Shown in pieces: positions 1 through 9,182 of a DNA stretch of 33,678 nucleotides. A program made the position numbers and the translations under genes. The notes beneath the pieces were generated by a model. The model made no database searches. It was not told where the DNA came from and saw only the letters and a program-made list of their open reading frames with translations. This DNA comes from Cyanobium sp. (GTDB taxonomy: Bacteria > Cyanobacteriota > Cyanobacteriia > PCC-6307 > Cyanobiaceae): NCBI GenBank assembly GCA_014191755.1, contig BJHE01000023.1:1-33678 (forward strand), given 5' to 3'. Position 1 is the stretch's first letter; each line of letters starts with the position of its first letter.

Positions 1-265
1 CGGCGGCACGGGCGGCCGCGCGGTCAGCCTCGGCGATATCCCAAAACACATAGGCCCACTGGGGATCGCGGGGCAGGAACACCACCCGCGTCTCGGCGGC
101 CGGGCGGGGCGCCGGGGCCATCTCGGCCTCGATCGCGGCAAGGCTCAGGCCGGTTTCTTCCTGGCGGGTGCTGATCGCTTCCACCAGCTGCTCCTTCGAC
201 TTGCGGCTGTACAGGGAGACACCGAGGTCGCTGGCGATCTGACGCAGCTGCCGCAACGTCATCAT
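1..265 (-). CDS. Rho_N / DUF4912 domain protein, 3' end outside window
   Basis: The frame is open from an ATG at 265 down to the window edge, giving 88 codons with no stop. The first 30 residues (start MMTLRQLRQIASDLGVSLYS) match the Rho termination factor N-terminal helix-extension-helix fold, often found as a small nucleic-acid or protein binding module. From about residue 60 the segment VVFLPRDPQWAYVFWDIAEA is typical of DUF4912, a domain found in cyanobacteria and Firmicutes whose biochemical role is not established. A linker rich in Ala and Pro separates the two. A second ATG directly follows the first, and no strong Shine-Dalgarno sequence precedes either. The gene lies downstream of cpcG on the same strand but behind that gene's terminator, so it probably has its own promoter. 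Family assignment is from residue pattern; the C-terminal part is not visible. Confidence 0.8.
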   Translation of the reverse strand, partial: MMTLRQLRQIASDLGVSLYSRKSKEQLVEAISTRQEETGLSLAAIEAEMAPAPRPAAETRVVFLPRDPQWAYVFWDIAEADRAAARAA

Positions 266-446
266 GGCCAAGGATGTCAGTGTCTTCTGGCTCACAGCTG
301 AAGATTTCGTTCGGGATCAGTCTGCTGACGATTCCTCTCAGGGGGGCCTGGGGCCGGCTGGTGGTCAGCATCCACTGACCCCCTGCGTGGTGATCGGTTC
401 GTGATCCCACCGCTAAGGCAGCCAGCTGCTGCCCCGCCCCGGTCGA

Positions 447-472
447 TAAAAAAAAGGAGTCCTTAGGACTCC
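447..472 (-). terminator. Rho-independent terminator after cpcG
   Basis: On the minus strand a perfect 7-bp stem (GGAGTCC / GGACTCC, plus coordinates 456-462 and 466-472, loop of three) is followed at once by a run of eight T. It lies about 70 bases beyond the cpcG stop at 541, so it ends the cpcG transcript. Confidence 0.92.
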
Positions 473-540
473 CCGGAAGGCACGGGTGGGTTCTCGCTCC
501 CCATCCCGGGCTGTTCGAGCGGATGCCGCGACCCTGACCG

Positions 541-1302
541 TCAGCGACCGATGCTCCGGTAGGGAACCTTCGAGAGGTAATCGAAGCTGGTGCTGCCTTG
601 GGGGGCTCCCACACCGCGCAGGGCGGGAAGGCTGCGCACCCAGGGGAGGTAGTCCTCGGGGAAGCCACCACGGCGTTGCTGGGCCCGGGCCGGGAAGGCC
701 TTGGCGGTGCCGGTGTACACGATCTGAGGGAAGCCCAGGATGCCCCGGTAATAGGCGTCGTAGCGGGGGGAGGTGAGGTTGAAGGGGGTTTCACCCACCT
801 CACGGGAGCCCACCACCCGATTGCGGTGGTAGGGAACGGTGTCGTAGCCAAAGTTCTCGAGGTATTCCTCAGAATCGAGGATCTGATCAACGGCACCCTT
901 GATGCCCTTGGTCATGATCACGGCCGACCAGGCGATCTCCTCAGACTTGCCGTGGGTGGGGCGGCCCAGCAGCTTCTCGACCAGGTGGCGGACCACCTTG
1001 TAGTTGCTGTTGAGGTTGTAAAAGCTGCGGGTGAAGGTGTCCGAGAGACACAGGGAGCGGATGAAATCCCGCACGGTGATCTGGCCGTTGCGCACCTGGG
1101 ACTCCAGGTTGCGCTCCCGGTCGACCTTGAAGGCGTAGAAGAAGATCTGGCGGTAAGCCGCCTCGATCACGAAGTCCTGGTCTTCGCGGTCCATGGCTTT
1201 GCCCATGGAGATGGCTTTGGGGTCCTCGTCGGAGCCAACCCGGAGGGGGTCCACCCGGGAGTTCTGGGTGGTGGGGGCGTACTTGAGGAGGGGAAGAGCC
1301 AC
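541..1302 (-). CDS. cpcG: phycobilisome rod-core linker polypeptide CpcG
   Basis: The 253-residue protein begins MALPLLKYAPTTQNSRV, the hallmark N-terminus of CpcG linkers, which join phycocyanin rods to the allophycocyanin core of the phycobilisome on the thylakoid surface. The phycobilisome linker domain spans roughly residues 20-180 and includes the conserved stretches AYRQIFFYAFKVDRE and VRDFIRSLCLSD. The C-terminal 70 residues are the divergent core-binding tail. Length is normal for the family. The start is GTG, fixed by the conserved N-terminus. An intrinsic terminator follows. Upstream is a 337-base intergenic region and then a CpcS-type lyase gene on the same strand, so the two could be cotranscribed or separately controlled. 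Identification is firm; which CpcG paralogue it is cannot be told. Confidence 0.96.
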   Translation of the reverse strand: MALPLLKYAPTTQNSRVDPLRVGSDEDPKAISMGKAMDREDQDFVIEAAYRQIFFYAFKVDRERNLESQVRNGQITVRDFIRSLCLSDTFTRSFYNLNSNYKVVRHLVEKLLGRPTHGKSEEIAWSAVIMTKGIKGAVDQILDSEEYLENFGYDTVPYHRNRVVGSREVGETPFNLTSPRYDAYYRGILGFPQIVYTGTAKAFPARAQQRRGGFPEDYLPWVRSLPALRGVGAPQGSTSFDYLSKVPYRSIGR

Positions 1303-1336
1303 GCGGGGTCCGGCATCCGTGGAGGTGATCGTAGAA

Positions 1337-1348
1337 GTGCGGCCGCAC
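1337..1348. promoter_or_regulatory. 12-bp perfect palindrome upstream of cpcG
   Basis: GTGCGGCCGCAC is a perfect dyad about 35 bases before the cpcG start. Its position in the probable 5' leader or promoter suggests an operator, but no known cyanobacterial regulator site is recognised. A possible -10 box (TACGAT on the minus strand) lies between it and the gene. It may be a chance GC-rich palindrome. Confidence 0.3.
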
Positions 1349-1583
1349 CTGGCTTCCGCCGGTCACGTCATGACTAACAGACCGTAACGTTGCAGCCGGG
1401 GCCACTCGTTCGAGTAAGCGCCCGTTCCGCCAAGCCTCGCAGCAGCTCAGCAGCCGCTGATCTCGGTCCCCGCCGATGGTGCACCCGGCCCTGTGATAAC
1501 CGGCCATCACGGTGGCTCAGAGCTCCACCACCGCAGGAGCCCTGCGGCATCCCAGAGGGACCACGGTGGCGTCAATGGCGCTC

Positions 1584-1634
1584 TGGGGTGTGGCACATAC
1601 GGGTGTGTGGCACATACGGGTGTGTGGCACATAC
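1584..1634. repeat. 17-bp tandem repeat, three copies
   Basis: Units at 1584-1600, 1601-1617 and 1618-1634. The last two are identical (GGGTGTGTGGCACATAC) and the first differs by two bases. The array sits immediately beyond the 3' end of the cpcS-type gene (stop at 1640) within the 1303-1639 intergenic region upstream of cpcG. Seventeen is not a multiple of three, so this is not a coding repeat. Apart from this array and the palindrome at 1337, nothing else is seen in the intergenic region. Confidence 0.9.
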
Positions 1635-1639
1635 GAGGC

Positions 1640-2338
1640 TCACCAGCCCAGCAGCGACACACTCTCCTTTGGATTCACGGCGCCGCCGGACCCCGCCGCA
1701 GTGGTCTCTTTGAGCGGAGTCGCTGCGGATTCGCTGGCGGCAGCGCCTTCGACCCGTGTCTCGATGCAGAAGGAGGCGGTGTTGGAGAGCCCCTCCACCG
1801 TGCTGGTGCGCAGCCGCACGTTCGGCCCGGCGAAGCTGAACCGTTCGAGGCTGTTCATCGTTTCGTAGGCCGTGGTGAGCAGCAGGGCGTCCCGCTCGTC
1901 CATGGCAAAGCGGCCCGCCACAGGTGCCGTCTCGGCATAGCCGCGGTCGCGCAGCAGCAGGCCCTCGCGGCCGAGGGTGTCGGTGGGGATCAGGCCGAAC
2001 ACGCTCTCGCCCTCATGGGCTTCGCCGGCCTTGTCCCAGGCCATCGAACCGCTCCAGCGCACCCGGCAGCCCCCGACCAGCTTGTCGGGATCCTCGCCGT
2101 GGAGCTCGGCGATCGCCACCAGCTGGGGATCGCCGGCTTCGAGTTCCACCACCTCGATGTAGGAGCTGCCGGCCTCTGCCTGGCGATGCAGCAGGTGGTG
2201 GCTGCTGCGCTGGGAGCGCCAGCGGCCGCAGCTGAGCCGGAAGAAGCTGATCGCGTCGGCGATCGCCCCGGTCTCGGCGGCGGTGGCCGTGGGGTCGCTG
2301 GCGGGGGTGCCGCTGGGGCTGGAGATGCTGCCGCTCAC
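1640..2338 (-). CDS. phycobiliprotein lyase, CpcS/CpeS family
   Basis: This 232-residue protein carries the CpcS/CpeS signature near residue 32: FFRLSCGRWRSQRSSHHLLH, followed by a lipocalin-like alternation of strands (SSYIEVVEL, CRVRWSGSMAW, FGLIPTDTLGREGLLLRDRGY, GRFAMDERDALLLTT). Family members attach phycocyanobilin or phycoerythrobilin to Cys-82 equivalents of phycobiliprotein subunits. Which bilin and which subunit cannot be told from sequence. The N-terminal 30 residues and the last 30 (Ala/Ser/Gly rich) look like lineage-specific extensions. The start is GTG at 2338 with no strong ribosome binding site; an internal start is possible. It lies upstream of cpcG on the same strand, which fits a phycobilisome cluster. 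Confidence 0.88.
   Translation of the reverse strand: MSGSISSPSGTPASDPTATAAETGAIADAISFFRLSCGRWRSQRSSHHLLHRQAEAGSSYIEVVELEAGDPQLVAIAELHGEDPDKLVGGCRVRWSGSMAWDKAGEAHEGESVFGLIPTDTLGREGLLLRDRGYAETAPVAGRFAMDERDALLLTTAYETMNSLERFSFAGPNVRLRTSTVEGLSNTASFCIETRVEGAAASESAATPLKETTAAGSGGAVNPKESVSLLGW
2109..2116. repeat. HIP1 palindrome GCGATCGC (one of six in the window)
   Basis: The octamer GCGATCGC, the highly iterated palindrome of many cyanobacteria, is found here and at 2259-2266, 16935-16942, 17868-17875, 24748-24755 and 25399-25406. All copies fall within coding regions. They support a cyanobacterial source but have no assigned local role. Confidence 0.85.
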
Positions 2339-2406
2339 GCTGGCTCGCCGGGATTGGACACCCGGAGGGGGGAGGCACTGGCGATGATCGCAAGCCCAAG
2401 CCCCGG

Positions 2407-3384
2407 TTGTCGTCCCTGCCCCCCATTCATCTGCCCTTCTTCCCCCTGCTTTCTTTCCCCCTGCCGGCCACAGCCGCCCTCCTGGCGGCCCTCTGCTGGA
2501 CCCTCGCCAGCCTGCTGTGGCGCCGACTGCCCACCTCCCTGTCGGCCGTGCAGCTCAACCTGCTCAAGAATCTGTTGGCGGTGGTGCTTCAGCTGCCCTT
2601 TGCCTTCAGCCAGGCCTGGCAGCTTCCGCCCCGGGGCCTGCTGCTGCTCGCCTGCAGCGGGGTGGTGGGGATCGCCTTGGGCGACAGCCTCTTTTTCGCC
2701 GCCCTGCGCCGGCTCGGCACTCGGCGGGCCCTCACCATCGATGCCGGTGGTCCGGCCTTCACGACTCTGGCCGGGGTGGTGCTGCTGCGGGAGTGGCCCG
2801 GCCCGGCCCAGATCGGCGGCATCGCATTGATCAGTCTGGCGGTGGTGCTCGTGGCTCGCGGAGCGGCCCAGGTGCCGTCGGGTGATGGCTGCGGGGCCCG
2901 GGATGGCGATGCATCCAGCTCCGGTCAGGTGGCACGGCTGCCGATGGGCGGTGTGCTGCTGGCCCTCGGGGCGCTGGTGTGCGGCAGCCTCGGGGCCCTG
3001 CTCTCCCGGGCGGCCCTGTTGTCGGGGCCGATCTCACCCCTGCAGGCGGCCACCCTGCGACTGGCCGCAGCCAGCCTGGCTCTGCTGCCCCTGGCCGGGC
3101 GAATCCCCCTGAGGGTGCCCCGGCCGAGGCCGGCACGGCGTCGCTGGCCCTTGCTGCTGCTCGCCACCCTGCTGGGAACCAGCGCCGGAATCGTGCTGCA
3201 GCAGGTGGCCCTCGCCGGCCTGAGCGGCGGATTGGCGGTGGCGCTGATGTCTACAGCGCCGGTGATGGCCCTGCCCCTGGCCTGGTGGTTGGAGGGTGAT
3301 CGACCCGGCTGGCGGGGGCTGTTCGCCGCCATCGTTGCCCTGGCTGGCGTCAGCCTGGTGGTGGGGCTGCCGAGTCCGCTCTGA
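2407..3384 (+). CDS. EamA/DMT-superfamily membrane transporter
   Basis: The 325-residue protein has about ten hydrophobic segments in two homologous halves, as in the EamA drug/metabolite transporter family. Half one begins near residue 20 (TAALLAALCWTLASLLWRR) and includes SGVVGIALGDSLFFAALRRL. Half two begins near residue 180 (GVLLALGALVCGSLGALLSR) and ends LFAAIVALAGVSLVVGL. The substrate cannot be inferred. The only in-frame standard start at the left end is TTG at 2407, so the exact start is uncertain. The last 35 bases overlap the 3' end of the convergent gene at 3350-3733. The divergent neighbour at 1640-2338 begins 69 bases away, so both promoters must share a very short region. Confidence 0.87.
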   Translation: MSSLPPIHLPFFPLLSFPLPATAALLAALCWTLASLLWRRLPTSLSAVQLNLLKNLLAVVLQLPFAFSQAWQLPPRGLLLLACSGVVGIALGDSLFFAALRRLGTRRALTIDAGGPAFTTLAGVVLLREWPGPAQIGGIALISLAVVLVARGAAQVPSGDGCGARDGDASSSGQVARLPMGGVLLALGALVCGSLGALLSRAALLSGPISPLQAATLRLAAASLALLPLAGRIPLRVPRPRPARRRWPLLLLATLLGTSAGIVLQQVALAGLSGGLAVALMSTAPVMALPLAWWLEGDRPGWRGLFAAIVALAGVSLVVGLPSPL

Positions 3385-3733
3385 GGGATGAGAGATCCAG
3401 CCGCTCCTGGGCCTGCTGCTCGGCCCAGCGGATCAGGTCGGCCAGTTCCAGGGCCAGTGGTTCTCTGCCCCAGCGGACTGCGATCGATTCCAGTTGTTCC
3501 CCGAGGCCGGCTAGCTGGTCCAGGAAGGTGGCGGCGAAACCCGGATCCCCGGCCAGCTGGGGTTGGCTGGTGGCCCAGACCGCCAGGGCATCGATGGGCG
3601 GCAGGGGCCCCTGGCGGCGGCCAGCCACGGACTGGAAGGTGCGCAGGCCGTGGGCCAGCAGGCGTAGGTGATGGCGCTCAAGGGCTGGCAGCACGGTGGC
3701 CTCCAGTTCCGCCAGCTCGCTCGCTTCGATCAC
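3350..3733 (-). CDS. conserved hypothetical protein, translationally coupled to sufR
   Basis: A 127-residue, mainly helical protein with no recognised domain. The frame is open further upstream, but the natural start is GTG at 3733, which overlaps the sufR stop codon (GTGA). The frame then begins IEASELAELEATVLPALE, rich in Leu and Glu, and ends in the acidic helix LALELADLIRWAEQQAQERL and a short Ala/Pro tail. No signal peptide or membrane segment is visible. The four-base overlap implies that it is made together with SufR, so an iron-sulfur or redox role is a fair guess but only inference. Its 3' end overlaps the convergent EamA-type gene by 35 bases. Confidence 0.7.
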   Translation of the reverse strand: MIEASELAELEATVLPALERHHLRLLAHGLRTFQSVAGRRQGPLPPIDALAVWATSQPQLAGDPGFAATFLDQLAGLGEQLESIAVRWGREPLALELADLIRWAEQQAQERLDLSSLRADSAAPPPG

Positions 3734-4377
3734 GGCGCGGCGCCGGCGGGGCTGAGGCGGAAGCCGCAGGAGTGACCTTTCTCGAGGCGCCAGTGCACCC
3801 GCTCGATCCGGCAGTCGGGAAAGGTGTGGCTGATTAGGGCCAGTTCCTGGTCGCACAGCATCGGGAACTGCTCGGCGATCCGAATCACCGAGCAGTGGAA
3901 CTCGCTGATCACCCAGGCTCCACCCTGTTCGGGGTCGGGCTGGCACTCCGCCACGAAACCCTCCTGCCGCCTCAGCTCGACCAGGCGCTCCAGACGCTCC
4001 GCCAAGGAGCCGTTGCCGATGCGGCGGCGGTAATCGCCGGCTTTCTCCACCGCCTGCTGGTTCAGCAGCAGGCGGAGCTCATCGGGGGGCATGGCCCCGG
4101 CAAGTGAGTGGAGCAGGCCCAGGGCGAAGTGTTCGCTGCCATTCGGAAACCGTTGGTGTCCGGCGGTGGTAAGGCGCCAGCGGTTGCTGGGGCGGCCCGG
4201 ACCCTCCGGGGTGGGACTGGCTTCCAAAAGGCCCATCTCCTCGAGTCCGCGCAGATGGCGCCGCATCGCCTGCACAGATACCGAAAGCCGTCCGGCCAGA
4301 TCGGCAGCCGTGGCTTCGCCATGGCGCAACAGCAATGACAGCACGGCCTCGCGGGTCGGTGGCGATTCGGCGGACAC
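3730..4377 (-). CDS. sufR: SufR, iron-sulfur-sensing repressor of the suf operon
   Basis: SufR is a DeoR/ArsR-like winged-helix repressor that holds a [4Fe-4S] cluster and represses sufBCDS when clusters are plentiful. The helix-turn-helix lies near residues 8-52 (LAGRLSVSVQAMRRHLRGLE). The C-terminal half has the family cysteine pattern CX12CX13CX14C, here C162, C175, C189 and C204 when counted from the GTG at 4377. That start gives 215 residues, the usual length, and a start just before TREAVLSLLLRHGEA. The frame stays open upstream, and ATG at 4506 has a better ribosome binding site, giving a 43-residue Pro/Ser-rich leader, so the start is uncertain. It is divergent from ftrC-sufB and overlaps the following hypothetical gene. 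Confidence 0.94.
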   Translation of the reverse strand: MSAESPPTREAVLSLLLRHGEATAADLAGRLSVSVQAMRRHLRGLEEMGLLEASPTPEGPGRPSNRWRLTTAGHQRFPNGSEHFALGLLHSLAGAMPPDELRLLLNQQAVEKAGDYRRRIGNGSLAERLERLVELRRQEGFVAECQPDPEQGGAWVISEFHCSVIRIAEQFPMLCDQELALISHTFPDCRIERVHWRLEKGHSCGFRLSPAGAAP

Positions 4378-4408
4378 GGGGGCTGTTGTGGGCCGGATCT
4401 TAAGGTCA

Positions 4409-4428
4409 GTTGGCTGGGCGAGGCCAAC
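4409..4428. promoter_or_regulatory. inverted repeat just upstream of the likely sufR start
   Basis: GTTGGC (4409-4414) and GCCAAC (4423-4428) form a 6-bp dyad with 8 bases between. A wider pair, CTGTTG (4383-4388) and CAACAG (4428-4433), encloses it. The half-sites resemble GTTG/CAAC but in the reverse order to the published SufR site CAAC-N6-GTTG. If sufR starts at 4377 this is 32 bases upstream and could serve autoregulation; if it starts at 4506 this is coding sequence. Confidence 0.3.
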
Positions 4429-4637
4429 AACAGAAATACCCCTCCGGCCACGGCTGCCGTTAAGGGGTGGACTTGGTGGAGAGCCTGAGGGGGGGGAGGC
4501 GGTCATGGTTCCACCGTTCTTATTCACGATGCCACGGCCTGACAGCAATTGGGGCCCTTTGCCCACGCTTCGCGCTGGCATGGTTCCCGGTTCGGGGGGC
4601 CCGGGCACAAGAGCGGTGCCCTAAGCTAAATAGATAA

Positions 4638-4655
4638 CGAAACTTCCTTGTTTCG
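4638..4655. promoter_or_regulatory. candidate SufR operator between sufR and ftrC-sufB
   Basis: CGAAAC-N6-GTTTCG is a perfect 6-bp dyad with a 6-base spacer. The inner part, AAC-N6-GTT, fits the core of the published cyanobacterial SufR operator CAAC-N6-GTTG, including the spacer. It is in the divergent region between sufR and ftrC, just downstream of an AT-rich run (4623-4637) that could hold a -10 element. Location and spacing support the call; the outer base pair differs from consensus. Nothing else clear is seen between sufR and ftrC. Confidence 0.55.
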
Positions 4656-4777
4656 CAATTGGCGATTGATGGTATGCGCCCGGTCTGTCGCTTTGCGGCT
4701 GCTCCGGCTCTGTCTTCACCGCCGGCCGGTGCGGGGCCATGCGCCTCGCCCTCCTCTTCTGCACTGCTTTGTCTGCC

Positions 4778-5173
4778 GTGACCGTTCCCGACGCCGCCCC
4801 TGGCAACGCCCCCAGCTCCGAGCTAGATGCTGCTGCACGGCCGGTTTCCGACAGCCTCGAGGTGATCCGTAAGTTCGCTGAAACCTACGCCCAGCGCACC
4901 GGCACCTTTTTCTGCAGCGATCCGGGCGTGACCGCTGTGGTGCTTGAGGGCTTGGCCCGCCACAAGGATGAGCTCGGCGGTGCCCTGTGTCCGTGCCGCC
5001 ACTACGAGGACAAGCAGGCCGAGGTGGCCCAGGCTTTCTGGAACTGCCCCTGCGTGCCGATGCGGGAGCGCAAGGAATGCCACTGCATGCTCTTCCTCAC
5101 CGAGGACAACCCCTTCCGCGGTGAGCAACAGACCATCAGCTTGGAGGAGGTTCGGGCCCTCACCTCCGGTTGA
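4778..5173 (+). CDS. ftrC: ferredoxin-thioredoxin reductase catalytic (beta) chain
   Basis: FtrC passes electrons from ferredoxin through a [4Fe-4S] cluster and a redox disulfide to thioredoxin, linking photosynthetic electron flow to enzyme regulation. All signature cysteines are present in order: one in TGTFFCSD, then [20 protein letters not shown] and CHCMLFL. The C-terminus matches the usual family end. The GTG at 4778 gives 131 residues. An upstream ATG at 4739 would add 13 residues (MRLALLFCTALSA) that look like a hydrophobic leader, which is unexpected for a cytoplasmic enzyme, so the later start is preferred. sufB follows after 25 bases, so ftrC probably heads the suf transcript and shares its control. 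Confidence 0.95.
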   Translation: MTVPDAAPGNAPSSELDAAARPVSDSLEVIRKFAETYAQRTGTFFCSDPGVTAVVLEGLARHKDELGGALCPCRHYEDKQAEVAQAFWNCPCVPMRERKECHCMLFLTEDNPFRGEQQTISLEEVRALTSG

Positions 5174-5198
5174 CCTTTCCCTCCGTTCCCTTCTTGAC

Positions 5199-6641
<1,443 letters not shown>

Positions 6642-7047
6642 CAGGGTTTTCCTCAGCCCGCCGATTATCCGTTGAGCTCGCCAGCGGCATGTCCCGAGCG
6701 GCAAGTCCGTCGCTTGCTCAGGATCCCTTGACTCACTTTGATTCAACGGATTCAAGTCTGGTTCCGGCGGCCACAACCGCCTTGGATCGACAACGGGTTT
6801 TCCTTCCTGGCACCGCCCGCTCACCTGCCGATGCTTCGCCCTGAGGTTCGGGCCTCCAAGGATCTCGCTCCTCCGCTCCACGACTTCAGCCGCACCCCCC
6901 TCACGACTGCGCTTCACGGCTCCCCCTCGCGACTGCGCTTCATCAACGTTCCATTCCGGCCATTCCGGTTCCGCGCTTCGTTTTTGCCATCTGGCCGCTA
7001 CGGTTATTGGCTGCTCTCCCGTCCAAGTCCGCCCCACCTGCCCCGCC
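6642..7047. other. 406-base sufB-sufC intergenic region with a short tandem duplication
   Basis: No convincing gene is seen; the open frames on both strands have low-complexity Pro/Arg/Ser-rich translations. A 13-base element CGACTGCGCTTCA occurs at 6904-6916 and 6930-6942, in a 26-base duplication with one mismatch in the flanks, and a degenerate third copy lies near 6880. CCATTCCGG is directly repeated at about 6950-6968. No terminator with a T-run is seen, so read-through into sufCDS remains possible, as does a separate sufCDS promoter. Confidence 0.6.
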
Positions 7048-7850
<803 letters not shown>

Positions 7851-7851
<1 letters not shown>

Positions 7852-9182
7852 TGGCGACCCTTTCCATGCCCACCGCCGTGGCTGCTGCCAGCAGCTGGGG
7901 TTCAGAGCTCTTACTTGCCCTGGAGTCTGGCGCGTCGCCGCAGCCCCCCTTGGCGGCGGCGCGGCAACGGGCCGCCCGGGCTCTGGCGGACCGCCCGCTC
8001 CCCTCCCGGCGCCAGGAGGCCTGGCGCTTCACGGATATCGCTCCCCTGCTGGCGATCACTCCGGCCCAGCTGCCCCCGGCAACCACCGTGCCAGCCACGC
8101 TTCCCTCTGTGACGCCCGGGGTGGTGCGGCTGGTGCTGGATGGCCATGGCGATCCGCTGGCGGGGGTGAGCATGCCGGCCGGGATTGAGGCGATCCCCGC
8201 TGCCGACCTGGAAGCCCTGCTGCAGGAGTCATCCACCGATCGGGGAGAAGATCGGGGAGCGAATGGAGCGTCTAACCACGCCGCGGCCAGGGCCGGCTCC
8301 GAAGCGCCCTGGAGCGGCCTGCTGGCCGCCGCTACCGCCGGCCAGATCCTGGCCCTGCGGGTACGGGGCGTTGTTGAGCCCACCCTTGAACTGGTGAGCG
8401 ATGCCGCCAGCGCTGAGGGTGTGATGCCTTTGCGGCTGCTGCTGATCCTGGAACCCGAGGCCCGCCTGGAGCTCCTGCAGGTGCACCGCGCCAGCGCGGC
8501 CAGCCTCACCACCGTGCTGCTGGAGGCCCGCCTCGGGGCCGGCGCTCGCCTCAGCCATGGCCTGATCGCCCAGGGGGGCGGGGCCGCCGTGCTGCTGGCC
8601 GATCTGGCGGTCGAGCAGGATCCCGACAGCCATTACGCCTTCACCAGCGTCGTGGCCGGTTGGGCCCTGTCGCGGCTGGAGCCTCGGGTGCTCCAGAGCG
8701 GCGGCGGTGCCACCACCCGCCTGCGTTCCCTGCAGCGGGTGGATGGGCGCCAGATCGCTGATCAGCACAGCCAGGTGCGCTTTGAGGGGCCCGAGGGCGA
8801 GCTCGACCAGCTCCACAAGGTGATCGCCGATGGGGCCGGCCGCAGCGTGTTCAACGGCGCCGTGGCGGTGCCCCGCGCTGCCCAGCGCACCGATGCCGTG
8901 CAGCTCAGCCGCAGCCTGCTCCTCTCGGACCGGGCCCGCATCGACACCAAGCCTCAGCTGGAGATCGTGGCCGACGACGTGAAGTGCGCCCATGGCGCCA
9001 CTGTGAGTCGTCTGCAGAGCGAGGAGCTTTTCTATCTCCAGAGTCGCGGCATCGCCGCCGCCAATGCCTCCCGCCTGTTGTTGCGCGGTTACTGCGGAGA
9101 GGTGCTGCGGGAGCTGCCGGCGGCTGCCACGATCTGGCAGCCTCTAGCGATGGTGTTGGCCGAGGAGGCCCCCCGGCCATGA
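7851..9182 (+). CDS. sufD: Fe-S assembly protein SufD
   Basis: SufD is the SufB-like partner in the SufBC2D complex. The protein has 443 residues. The N-terminal helical part contains LPSRRQEAWRFTDIAPLL, the typical SufD start region, and the beta-helix core ends with DDVKCAHGATVSRLQSEELF, which includes the conserved Cys/His pair near the SufB interface, then [20 protein letters not shown]. An Ala/Gly-rich, poorly conserved stretch lies near residues 125-150. ATG at 7851 overlaps the sufC stop and is preceded by GGAGG at 7839-7843, a strong ribosome binding site in a window where most genes lack one. Its stop overlaps sufS (ATGA). Confidence 0.96.

Noticed and set aside
598..1377. Long plus-strand frame opposite cpcG
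   Set aside because: Antisense shadow of a certain gene; Gly/Val/Leu-rich translation with no family pattern.
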